DNA of 26,615 bases from IMG/VR virus record IMGVR_UViG_3300044971_001105, positions 1-26,615 of that record, one strand, 5' to 3'. The notes below the pieces were generated by a model. It was not told the DNA's origin, made no database searches, and was given only the letters and a program-made list of their open reading frames with translations. The first letter of the stretch is position 1. Each line of letters opens with the position of its first letter. Shown in pieces: positions 15,801 to 22,863 of this stretch. The stretch comes from a virus. The position numbers and the translations under genes were made by a program.

Positions 15801-17479
15801 CAGCTGACCTTGAAGGTGAGTTAGATACATACTACTCAAAGATTCCATCAGCAGGCGCATTAAATGTAAATAACAATAAAATTCGTATTGAATCATCAAG
15901 TTTGGCTGGTGTATTATCACCTGACAAATCACAAGAAAATAGTCAGTATGATTACGCTCCACTTGATTCAAACTTGATTGGTGTTTACTTTTCAACTACG
16001 GATACTGTAAATTACGACATTTATAATTCCGAAGGTTATTTTGAAATTGATGATTGGGTTGGTGATACTGATGAAAGATACAATGAGTCATATCCACTTT
16101 TAAGATATAGGTCTCAAAACTACTTTGCTAAATACACAACCAAGACCGCATTAAATCTTATTTTAAGTTTATTGGCTAGATATGATTCATCTATTTTTAG
16201 TCAAATCAAACAAGTTCTTCCTGCTCGTGTAAATTATATGAGTGGTATCTTAATTGAACCACACATCCTTGAACGAAACAAATACAAAAGAAATCGTGGT
16301 ATTACACGAGATTTCCATCAGTATGTTGGGACTATACCTCTTTATGTTGAATCAAACATTACCGCAAGTAGAAATGACTATGGGTTTAGTAGTGGGTCTG
16401 GTATTGTAAATGATGGAGCTATTGATTTATACAATTATTTACCATCTACATATCAGTATCAAATTGCAACTCTGTCATCAAGTATTTCATGTTCAATATC
16501 AAATGTAGATACACAAGTGAGTATGTCTTTTGTAACGAACCTCACCGCTAGTGACCAAGTATTAAGTATTGATTCTTCAATCTTAAACAATGCCGCTGAT
16601 TTTGAATTTTATAATGGTAAAGCTTTTTGGGTTTATGAAATTGCTGATAATCCTGTATTTAATAACATTTCATTGGCACAGCAATCAGCATATGCGTTAT
16701 TAGAAGTAGGAACTCCAATTTCAAATGGTTCTTTACAAATAACATTGGATTCCGATTGGGAAGCAGTAAACAACATTTCCGGTGTTAATCTTAAATTGGT
16801 TACTAATACATCATCACTTGACCCTTGGGATACATTTACATCATCAAGTTCAGTACAAACTTGTCAACAATTACCATCAACGTATGTTAATAGAACAAAC
16901 GGATATTGGGAATACTCACCAACCGGAAGTCAAGCTGTAAACGCTAGAACCACAAGTCAAGCGTTCATCGTTAATAGATTCTTTTCAACGGCTGGTTCCG
17001 CAAGTAGAAATGAGGCGTTCTCATCATCACTTTCGCCAGCGGATGTGCAGGACTATCGTGGATTATCAATTGAAAATCTATACTTTAATGGATGTAGAAT
17101 TACTTCGGATTCTTTAACTACGGATTCAACGGATACGCCAGATGGTGGTCCTGTAATTGAAGTAAATGTGGTTGATTCAAATACATTGGTTCTATCAACC
17201 AAAACTGCGTTAGATGGTGATTTAAGAATAGGCTCAGCTGAACCAATTCAAACTATGGTTCCAACCGAATTAATTTCTTTACAAAATTACGAAGAATCCA
17301 TTTCTCAAACATCAACTCAAAAAAGAAATGATATTGACACGGAACAAGCTGTATTGAATGCACCATTTATTTATACAATTCCATCAAGACCTTTGTATAG
17401 AGATGCTGTTTCTACACAACAACAAGTGGCAGGAAATGTGACAATTCAAACAAATTTTATACAACCACGAAATGGTTAA
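12860..17479 (+). CDS. Giant baseplate wedge protein, gp7/gpI-like core with LamG-like insert
   Basis: This 1539-aa protein is the largest in the window. Residues about 554-692 hold a tail protein I-like region: FIPIHLQEDDKNSDYI, PWDGMSDDLLFNVAKSMGWS, then LPYIYKTKGTPRSIKALLAT, matching the KGTP...AL pattern of P2 GpI-type proteins. T4 gp7 carries the same core. Residues about 757-913 resemble a LamG/concanavalin-like sandwich. A further conserved-looking block lies at about 1114-1148 (LPARVNYMSGILIEPHILER). The C-terminal 350 residues are Ser/Thr-rich and beta-predicted. T4 gp7 is about 1030 aa, so about 500 residues are additional. It follows gp25 and gp6, as expected for wedge component gp7. 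An AAGGA site (12848-12852 region) precedes the ATG. The gp7 assignment is an inference from fold pattern and position. Confidence 0.75.
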   Translation: MSLDRFENKDEVVGVTPVFGKTMFADEEPRIEKFNDQITQTDIDGTYSGAALTNASEIHIYGEDNLLASLYGQPIRSILTNGKPAVYVVPELDLRQGGINEGNYSVLYNFHHNVVSNLKVNAISADRTEVRLVSKTNTPNAFQPLNAINQSLGSNSFNAFLRKKDFVLNFSDNEIYDVTNLLFDGPRIGEITETLNYPTGIVQSTPTVFVPLDDVIAGGIGIWRTFIEVFNPAINQTTPVLGTPTGRFRKYELQQNTNGTLKWNPGQNTFVFPDIPSDVPSEISEFLSDTTSVDKRYQVEVGKLNLNYKRYNNTTSELNVVIVKLLKPLEPSIEVGDNLSVDARILKTWVDKVIAFPAIQSQDKDDFSTPNFAIEMESYGKSDGTDFKTWNDLLDANLSTSQQIIDYYFSGSLGKIKLNIQYNDFQNYIHFSSATERVENFVYKLQQIEAYNSRIDFLTGISGSAALTNISQSISRRDKIVGAFDGFEYWMYYQDTSSIYTHWSSSAFTITPYPKVSTFPYVLQPLTSSQAQSWYAGVQSSASLYDSQNPARLRNFIPIHLQEDDKNSDYITFIDMIGQHFDISWTYINSLSDINKREEHPWDGMSDDLLFNVAKSMGWSLSNGYGDSDLWTYVLGTDQTGSLAQTGQLKTKSREKIVKETWRRIVNNLPYIYKTKGTPRSIKALLATYGIPQAFLQIREYGGPTIVDVPNQYEHERFVYKVNIKVNDAIPANRNKFIVNPWGQIQPEGYSPRFPYGIEVIAKLPATISSDDGGVSGEYTIFDMVVFGQRISLQFNGVNSTTANFKLIDETLSNTLLTTNDFVWNGSRDVVIVLNNDSTTTSLRAAMPDNFGGILASVSSSIATPSAITTVWGSTGSLNVGSPTNNDYTQFNLQELRYYYNTISQEIVEDHAKNRDAYFIDDNTTDLDTTGSLVTLLYRQFFDSKYGGLNWNSGSLHPNQEVTTLVDGRILSCSFGPSSSAADLEGELDTYYSKIPSAGALNVNNNKIRIESSSLAGVLSPDKSQENSQYDYAPLDSNLIGVYFSTTDTVNYDIYNSEGYFEIDDWVGDTDERYNESYPLLRYRSQNYFAKYTTKTALNLILSLLARYDSSIFSQIKQVLPARVNYMSGILIEPHILERNKYKRNRGITRDFHQYVGTIPLYVESNITASRNDYGFSSGSGIVNDGAIDLYNYLPSTYQYQIATLSSSISCSISNVDTQVSMSFVTNLTASDQVLSIDSSILNNAADFEFYNGKAFWVYEIADNPVFNNISLAQQSAYALLEVGTPISNGSLQITLDSDWEAVNNISGVNLKLVTNTSSLDPWDTFTSSSSVQTCQQLPSTYVNRTNGYWEYSPTGSQAVNARTTSQAFIVNRFFSTAGSASRNEAFSSSLSPADVQDYRGLSIENLYFNGCRITSDSLTTDSTDTPDGGPVIEVNVVDSNTLVLSTKTALDGDLRIGSAEPIQTMVPTELISLQNYEESISQTSTQKRNDIDTEQAVLNAPFIYTIPSRPLYRDAVSTQQQVAGNVTIQTNFIQPRNG

Positions 17480-17498
17480 GTTTAATTTAATAAAAAAA

Positions 17499-17510
17499 TG
17501 ATATTTATAT
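17499..17510 (+). promoter_or_regulatory. Repeated intergenic motif TGATATTTATAT (copy 3)
   Basis: It lies in the 51-bp gap before the structural gene at 17531, 20 bp before its ATG. The first ten bases equal the copies at 2389 and 7515. An AAGGA ribosome site follows at about 17520. It would fit a late promoter for the fibre/structural block 17531-21469. Inferred only. Confidence 0.35.
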
Positions 17511-17530
17511 ACATAAAATAAGGAAACACT

Positions 17531-18199
17531 ATGGGATATTTAGATAATTCATCGGTAACTGTTGATGCGATTTTGACCAAAAAGGGAAGAGAACTTCTTG
17601 CACAAGGTCGTGATAAGTTTCAAATCACACAATTTGCATTAGCAGATGATGAGGTTGATTACAACCTTTGGAATCCAGCACACTCATTGGGCTCTGATTA
17701 CTATGGCGCAATTATTGAAAATATGCCGGTATTAGAAGCCCTAACTGATGAAAACTACACTATGAAGTTTAAATTGTTGACTCTTCCAAAATCAACCATA
17801 AAACTTCCAATTATCGTTCCTTCAGTAACCACTCTTTCTTTAGAAGAGTCCGGCATTACTTCTACTATCAACATCACAACCAAAAATGGTGGAAACTCAT
17901 TATTAGGATACACCGCAGTGTTGTTAAATTCAGACGCAGCAAATATTGTTGGTAATCCTGGTGTTCCTGGTGGAACTTCTCCAAGTGTTAATACAACATC
18001 ATACATCTCTAATAAGAGTGTTACGGTGGTTGGTAAAGACGCATTCACAATCACAACAAAAGTTCTTCCATCCGCTACCGCAATTACAACTCGTATTATC
18101 TTTATTGGTAATGAGACCGGCGGTAGAACCGAAGTAACTTTAACCGTAAACCCATTCACAGGTAGAGTGTTAAACACACGGACTGTTGCAGGACTATAA
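17531..18199 (+). CDS. Virion structural protein with C-terminal Ig-like domain
   Basis: This 222-aa protein starts MGYLDNSSVTVDAILTKKGR. This opening, with FALADDEVDYNLWNPAH and YYGAIIENMPVLEA following, recalls a family of structural proteins common in T4-like marine phages. The C-terminal part (about 115-220) has repeated Thr/Val-rich strands (TVVGKDAFTITTKVLPS and EVTLTVNPFTGR) that suggest an Ig-like beta-sandwich. A short Gly-Pro turn region (GNPGVPGGTSP) links the halves. It is preceded by an AAGGA ribosome site and opens a four-gene structural block. The exact place in the virion (baseplate edge, collar or fibre base) is unknown. Confidence 0.8.
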   Translation: MGYLDNSSVTVDAILTKKGRELLAQGRDKFQITQFALADDEVDYNLWNPAHSLGSDYYGAIIENMPVLEALTDENYTMKFKLLTLPKSTIKLPIIVPSVTTLSLEESGITSTINITTKNGGNSLLGYTAVLLNSDAANIVGNPGVPGGTSPSVNTTSYISNKSVTVVGKDAFTITTKVLPSATAITTRIIFIGNETGGRTEVTLTVNPFTGRVLNTRTVAGL

Positions 18200-18219
18200 T
18201 AATATAAAAGGACAAAAAT

Positions 18220-19413
18220 ATGCCAGATTCTCCAATTTTTTCTTTCAATAATCCAGCCGGTGGTGGCTCATCCGGCACTCCTGCTGGTGGGTCAAGCACT
18301 ACACCATCGCCATCGGGTAATACCCCACCCCCAAGCACTTTAACCGCTCAACAACTTTTGGCGTTTGACATTAGTGAAAATAGAACTCCTATTGTTCCTG
18401 CTGGCGCATACAATGTTGGTAATGGAAAAGTTTACACAGCATTCACTACGGATGATGTAGTTGAAGGTGGTAATCAAAGAATTACTCGTGGTTTGTGGAG
18501 TGGTAATGTTGGTGAATTAACCACGTTCTTCACTTCATCATTTCAGTCTGCTACTCAAAAACAATACTACTACGAAATTTATAATGGTAATCCAACCCTT
18601 TCAACTTCGCAAGCACAATTTTCGGTTGCATATGGACATAGGTTAGGTAGTGGTTCATTAAGTACGGGTCCTGATTTTGACGCACCATCTAAAGCAATTT
18701 ATGGTCAGTATCAACAAACACTTTTACCATCAACCCAAACTCAATTTACATTTGGAACTGCAAACTCAAATGATATCTACGCTATTACAATTAATAGAGC
18801 AAGATTAAAAGATAAGTTAGATAGAGGTAACTGGGAATTGGTATTATCGGGTTCTGGTAAACTTCTTCGTTTAATTGATGATAGTGGTGATGTAAATCAA
18901 AATTCATCTAATGATGCAGAATCATACAATGTTGTATCAGGTTCTCTTGCTAATGGTGTATTCTCTACAACGCAAATCTTTGGAGCTGTATACCCACATA
19001 GAGGTGTAATTATCCTAGACCCAGCGGCTCTTGACGCTTCTGCTTCTTTGGGAACTGTTAGAACAAATAGTAATGCTCAGAATCATAATAAATTATTCCT
19101 TGCAATTAGTGGTGCTGCTTTTCAAAACGCAAACGATGGATTCCAAGCAAGAAACGAAGAAGAAGTTAAATCTACATTCTTTTTTACAAGGGTTAAAAAT
19201 GCAGAATATAACTTTTCAAATAACCCATCATATGTAACAGGTTCAGATGGTGACTTGGGTCAATCTACCTTTATTGGTGACCCAAAAACTTACATCACAA
19301 CTGTTGGATTATATAACAACGATAATGAGTTATTAGCAATTGCTAAACTATCTAAACCAATCTTAAAGTCATTTTCAAACGAGGTCCTTGTTAAGGTTAA
19401 ACTTGATTTTTAA
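18220..19413 (+). CDS. Virion structural protein, paralogous C-terminal module A
   Basis: This 397-aa protein has a flexible Gly/Ser/Pro-rich N-terminal linker (about residues 13-42, with AGGGSSGTPAGGSS and TPSPSGNTPPPS), then a beta-rich body. The last 40 residues (358-397, TVGLYNNDNELLAIAKLSKP then VKVKLDF) match the end of the LamG protein encoded at 20006-21469, with 18 of 40 positions identical by eye. The conserved tail suggests a common docking or oligomerisation role. It is preceded by AAAGGAC and lies 20 bp after the previous gene. It is probably a baseplate or tail-fibre component; no enzymatic motif is seen. Confidence 0.82.
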   Translation: MPDSPIFSFNNPAGGGSSGTPAGGSSTTPSPSGNTPPPSTLTAQQLLAFDISENRTPIVPAGAYNVGNGKVYTAFTTDDVVEGGNQRITRGLWSGNVGELTTFFTSSFQSATQKQYYYEIYNGNPTLSTSQAQFSVAYGHRLGSGSLSTGPDFDAPSKAIYGQYQQTLLPSTQTQFTFGTANSNDIYAITINRARLKDKLDRGNWELVLSGSGKLLRLIDDSGDVNQNSSNDAESYNVVSGSLANGVFSTTQIFGAVYPHRGVIILDPAALDASASLGTVRTNSNAQNHNKLFLAISGAAFQNANDGFQARNEEEVKSTFFFTRVKNAEYNFSNNPSYVTGSDGDLGQSTFIGDPKTYITTVGLYNNDNELLAIAKLSKPILKSFSNEVLVKVKLDF

Positions 19414-19428
19414 AGATGTTTGTATTAA

Positions 19429-20004
19429 ATGAGTATTGTATTCAAAAAAATATTCCAAGAGGGTCTACAACGAAGACCCTTTAAGGCTCACAAAAGATAT
19501 GAAGTAACTAATATAAATTACTCATCATCTTTTGGAATACAAGTATTACGAGCAATCAACCCAAACGATACAAAAGTTGAAATTTCATCTTCGGTCAATG
19601 GTAGTATTGCAGTAGACCCAAATACTCACTTTAATACAAACGCTTGGGGTTCAATGACCCAAGTATCACAAGAGGTTCTTTGGAGTTCTCTTAATCAAGT
19701 ATTTTTCCAAGAGTCAGACAAGACTCTATATGACACCGCTTCGGTGATGTCTATACCTGTAAATAAGTTTGGTGATGGTATCAAGCCAGGTTCGGTGTTT
19801 ATTTTGGATAATTCACACTATCCATCAGCATCAATAAAATTATACGACCAATCAATGGATGACTCCTATGGTTTATTGATTGCAAATGAATTAACTTCTT
19901 CAGTAAAAGTAAATCAATCTGATGTTATATTAAAATTATCATTTGGTAATACTAAAGGAGTGCTTGACTCTTCAAATTTTCAAAACGAAATTATAGTGAG
20001 TTGA
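19429..20004 (+). CDS. Putative structural protein between two fibre-like genes
   Basis: This 191-aa protein has a basic N-terminus (MSIVFKKIFQEGLQRRPFKA) and alternating beta-type segments rich in Ser, Asn and Val. It sits between two genes that share a C-terminal module, with 15 bp before it and 1 bp after its stop. A Shine-Dalgarno sequence is not evident, so translation may depend on the AT-rich leader. A role in joining or completing the fibre is suggested by position only. Confidence 0.8.
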   Translation: MSIVFKKIFQEGLQRRPFKAHKRYEVTNINYSSSFGIQVLRAINPNDTKVEISSSVNGSIAVDPNTHFNTNAWGSMTQVSQEVLWSSLNQVFFQESDKTLYDTASVMSIPVNKFGDGIKPGSVFILDNSHYPSASIKLYDQSMDDSYGLLIANELTSSVKVNQSDVILKLSFGNTKGVLDSSNFQNEIIVS

Positions 20005-20005
20005 T

Positions 20006-21469
20006 ATGCCAACGTATACGCTTAGAACCAACTATACAAATAATGTAAGTAACTCTTCATTAAGGAGTTCCATTGACCCCTTTTCTTCAATTGTCACCAC
20101 TAGAGTAGTAAACGGAACACAAACAGGAGCATTTCTATTTAATGTAGCATATCTTCATCCCGATAGTGGTTATGAATTTACTTCCGTTAATGATGTAACA
20201 TACGAACTTGATGGTAATCCGTATACATTAGGAAGTGGTGTAATTAATGCTTCTTTAAACCCAAGCGGATATATAACTATCCAAACTGTTCAACAAAATC
20301 CAGATAACATATATAGTTTGGTGTTAAATGGAGCCGCTACATTATCTGCTCCTGAAGGGGGTGGTGGTGGTGACCCGCCTGAAGATGACGGTGGCGGCGG
20401 TTCATCGGGCACTTCAACTACAAGTGGTGTGGGTGGTACTGGCTACGCATACGCATTTAATGGTCAAAGTCAAAACATTCTTGCAAGACATAACTCTAAT
20501 TTTGATGTTTTTAATAAAAACGATAGTTGGGCTATTTCATTTTGGGCAAGTTTACCACCCACTCAATCTACAATAGGTGATTTTTCTACCGAAAAACTTA
20601 TTGTATCAAAGCATATCGCAGAACGATACATAAACGAAGATGGAACTATCACTACTCAAAACTCCGAAGTAGGGTCATATCCCTTTAAAGTGGGTGTTTA
20701 TACTTTATATAGTGATGTAAGTGGTAAAGTTTTCTTTGAAACATCTGACGGAACTTCTACCAACCGTGTAACTTCATCAGCACAATACAACGATGGTTCA
20801 TATAGACATTTTGCATTTAACAAGACGGGTTCTCTATATGAAATTTGGGTGAATGGCGCAAGAGTAGCAAGTCAGTCAGTTTCATATCCATTTAATATCA
20901 ATAACCAAAAAGATATTTTAATTGGTAATGATTCATATGGTAATGAGTTTGGATTTAGTGGTTCAATAGATGAATTTCAAATACATAGAGTAGGTCTTAC
21001 ATCAGCCGAAATTGGTTCACTTGCTGACAATAATGTTATTAGTGGTTCATACCTTCAAAAAAATGATGTTGGGTATGTATTCTACAAACAAGGTATGGTT
21101 GTGGTAACCGACCCAAGACCGCGATATCAAAATGTTCTTTTGGGTGATGGTAATATTACATATACCACCTCTTCGGGTTATCAAGTTGATTATCGTTCAA
21201 CAAAAGTTGTAGAAGAAATAGTTGCTCTTTGTGAAATTGGTAAAGAAGAATTTCTTGTTACATCCAATCCATCCGCAAGATATACCCCAAGTGAAAATGA
21301 ATTTCAATTGGCTGAATTCACAACATCATCTTCATTTTATCCATATGTGACTACACTTGGGTTATACAATGATAGTGGTGATTTATTAGCAACTGCTAAA
21401 TTAGGTTCTCCGTTAAAGCGTAGGTCTGATGTTGATGTAACCATTCAGGTTAAATTTGATATAGATTAA
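20006..21469 (+). CDS. LamG-lectin tail protein, probable receptor-binding, module B
   Basis: This 487-aa protein has a beta-rich N-terminal region (about 1-110), a Gly-rich hinge (about 118-148, EGGGGGDPPEDDGGGGSSG) and a LamG/concanavalin-type lectin domain (about 148-345). The lectin shows AYAFNGQSQNILARHNS, WAISFWASL, YRHFAFNKTGSLYEIWVNGA and FSGSIDEFQIHRVGLTSAEI, all typical of that fold. The C-terminal 41 residues (TTLGLYNDSGDLLATAKL and so on) are the same module as in the 18220-19413 product. Such lectins in phage fibres usually bind surface glycans, so this is the best candidate for a host-recognition protein here. The ATG overlaps the previous stop region (TGATATG). Confidence 0.85.
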   Translation: MPTYTLRTNYTNNVSNSSLRSSIDPFSSIVTTRVVNGTQTGAFLFNVAYLHPDSGYEFTSVNDVTYELDGNPYTLGSGVINASLNPSGYITIQTVQQNPDNIYSLVLNGAATLSAPEGGGGGDPPEDDGGGGSSGTSTTSGVGGTGYAYAFNGQSQNILARHNSNFDVFNKNDSWAISFWASLPPTQSTIGDFSTEKLIVSKHIAERYINEDGTITTQNSEVGSYPFKVGVYTLYSDVSGKVFFETSDGTSTNRVTSSAQYNDGSYRHFAFNKTGSLYEIWVNGARVASQSVSYPFNINNQKDILIGNDSYGNEFGFSGSIDEFQIHRVGLTSAEIGSLADNNVISGSYLQKNDVGYVFYKQGMVVVTDPRPRYQNVLLGDGNITYTTSSGYQVDYRSTKVVEEIVALCEIGKEEFLVTSNPSARYTPSENEFQLAEFTTSSSFYPYVTTLGLYNDSGDLLATAKLGSPLKRRSDVDVTIQVKFDID

Positions 21470-21478
21470 ATAAAAGTT

Positions 21479-21907
21479 ATGGCAAATGGAAATTGGAATC
21501 ATATCCAAAAGACCAAAGGACATAAGTCTGGTCTTGAAAGTAAAATTAACGAACAATTAAGAATTCAAGGAATTGATGGTGAATACGAAAAACACGAAGT
21601 ATCATACATCATCCCAGCATCACATCACACTTATAAGCCGGACTTTAAATTACCAAATGGTATTTACATTGAATCTAAAGGGTGGTTCTTGCCTGAAGAT
21701 AGAAAAAAACACTTACTCATCAAAGAACAACATCCTGAAATGGATTTGAGATTTATCCTTCAATCTCCAAATGGTAAAATTTATAAGGGTTCAAAAACTA
21801 CTTATGCTCAATGGTGTGATAAACACGGATTCAAGTGGGCTAGTAAACAAATTCCACAAATATGGATTGAAGAAACCCCTAAACAAAATTTCTTTGATTT
21901 CTCATAA
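21479..21907 (+). CDS. Holliday junction resolvase, T7 endonuclease I type
   Basis: This 142-aa protein is clearly homologous to T7 gp3 endonuclease I (149 aa), which cleaves four-way junctions and branched DNA. The active-site residues fall at the same numbers as in T7: Glu20 (SGLES), Asp55 (YKPDF), Glu65 and Lys67 (IESKG). VSYIIPASHHTYKPDF is nearly identical to the T7 sequence, as are DRKKHLLIKEQHPEMDLRF and the YKGSKTTYAQWCDKHG region. In T4 this job is done by the unrelated gp49 endonuclease VII. It would resolve recombination intermediates before packaging, next to the primase and Mre11/Rad50 fusion. No Shine-Dalgarno sequence is evident. It lies 9 bp after the LamG gene. Confidence 0.96.
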   Translation: MANGNWNHIQKTKGHKSGLESKINEQLRIQGIDGEYEKHEVSYIIPASHHTYKPDFKLPNGIYIESKGWFLPEDRKKHLLIKEQHPEMDLRFILQSPNGKIYKGSKTTYAQWCDKHGFKWASKQIPQIWIEETPKQNFFDFS

Positions 21908-21923
21908 ATATTTCGTATATTAG
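21893..21923 (+). promoter_or_regulatory. Bacteroidota-type promoter before the primase
   Basis: TTTG at 21893-21896 is followed after 19 bp by TATATTAG at 21916-21923, one mismatch from TAnnTTTG. The 11-mer TTTCGTATATT (21911-21921) is identical to that in the promoter at 3652-3662. The -7 element ends 4 bp before the primase ATG at 21928, so the transcript would be leaderless or nearly so. It lies partly in the 3' end of the resolvase gene. Confidence 0.6.
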
Positions 21924-21927
21924 TGGT

Positions 21928-22863
21928 ATGGAGGAAAGACTATTATCACTTTTAGAATCTATTCTTGGTAAATCCAAGAAAACTTCGGGCGACAATTACT
22001 CGTTCTATTCTCCATTTGTAGACCACTACAAGAGAAAATTAGAAATTAATATACGATTAAATTCCAAAGGAGAAAATCCTTGGCATTGTTGGATTTCCGA
22101 TGAAAAGGGTAGAACAATCAAGTCACTTTTTAAAAAGCTTCGCGTATCCAAACAAACTTGGGATGAATACAACTCAATCTTTAGTAAGGTCAACCGATAT
22201 GCAAGTGAGTATGAAACTGGCGAAGTTGTAGAGCAAGTAGAACTTCCAAAAGAATTTAAACCACTCTACCAAAAGTCAGACTCCATCAAGTGGAAACACG
22301 CTATGAATTACTTGTTAAGTAGGGGGGTTCGTGCTGAAGATATTGTTAAATACAATATTGGATATTGTGAAAGTGGTGAATACGATAATAAAGTTATTAT
22401 ACCATCTTATGATGGGGGTGGTAAGTTAAACTACTTTGTTGGTAGGTCATTTTATGATACAAAGTTTAAACACAAAAATCCAAAGGTTTCCAAAGACATA
22501 GTTGGATTTGATTTATTGGTTAATTGGGATACTCCAATTATCCTATGTGAGGGTGCGTTTGACGCTATTTCAATTAGAAGAAACGCTATACCACTTTTCG
22601 GTAAATCAATACAACCAAGTCTTGAAAAAAAAATACTTGGAAAATTGGTAAAAAAGTTGTATATTTGTTTAGATTCGGATGCTATAAAAAATTCCATAGG
22701 GTTAGCTGAAAAGTTTGTATCGTATGGAATTGAAACGCATTTAGTGGAGTTAAAAGATAAAGACCCATCTGAAATGGGATATGAAAATATAAATAAACTT
22801 ATTTACAATACACCATCCTTAACACTCCGAAGGTTGGTTGAGTTGAAGATGAACGGCTTATGA
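21928..22863 (+). CDS. DNA primase, TOPRIM type with degenerate zinc ribbon
   Basis: This 311-aa DnaG/gp61-like primase would synthesise RNA primers for lagging-strand synthesis with a replicative helicase. The TOPRIM domain is intact: Glu208 in LCEGAFDAIS and Asp249/Asp251 in LDSDA. The middle region (about 120-190) includes LSRGVRAEDIVKYNIGYCES and YFVGRSF, typical of the DnaG core. In the N-terminal region, where DnaG has a zinc ribbon, only one cysteine remains (Cys54 in WHCWIS). The CPFH-like site reads YSPF. It probably folds without zinc. No Shine-Dalgarno sequence is evident. It overlaps the next gene by 4 bp (ATGA), so the two are coupled. Confidence 0.9.
   Translation: MEERLLSLLESILGKSKKTSGDNYSFYSPFVDHYKRKLEINIRLNSKGENPWHCWISDEKGRTIKSLFKKLRVSKQTWDEYNSIFSKVNRYASEYETGEVVEQVELPKEFKPLYQKSDSIKWKHAMNYLLSRGVRAEDIVKYNIGYCESGEYDNKVIIPSYDGGGKLNYFVGRSFYDTKFKHKNPKVSKDIVGFDLLVNWDTPIILCEGAFDAISIRRNAIPLFGKSIQPSLEKKILGKLVKKLYICLDSDAIKNSIGLAEKFVSYGIETHLVELKDKDPSEMGYENINKLIYNTPSLTLRRLVELKMNGL

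Noticed and set aside
17755-18177. A 140-codon frame on the minus strand opposite the 222-aa structural gene
   Set aside because: All other genes are on the + strand, the + strand product has clear family features, and the antisense product shows no recognisable motif or ribosome site.
20340-20440. The Gly-rich coding stretch in the LamG protein gene as a tandem DNA repeat or recombination site
   Set aside because: The codons vary and no exact repeat unit is seen; it reads as a flexible protein hinge.
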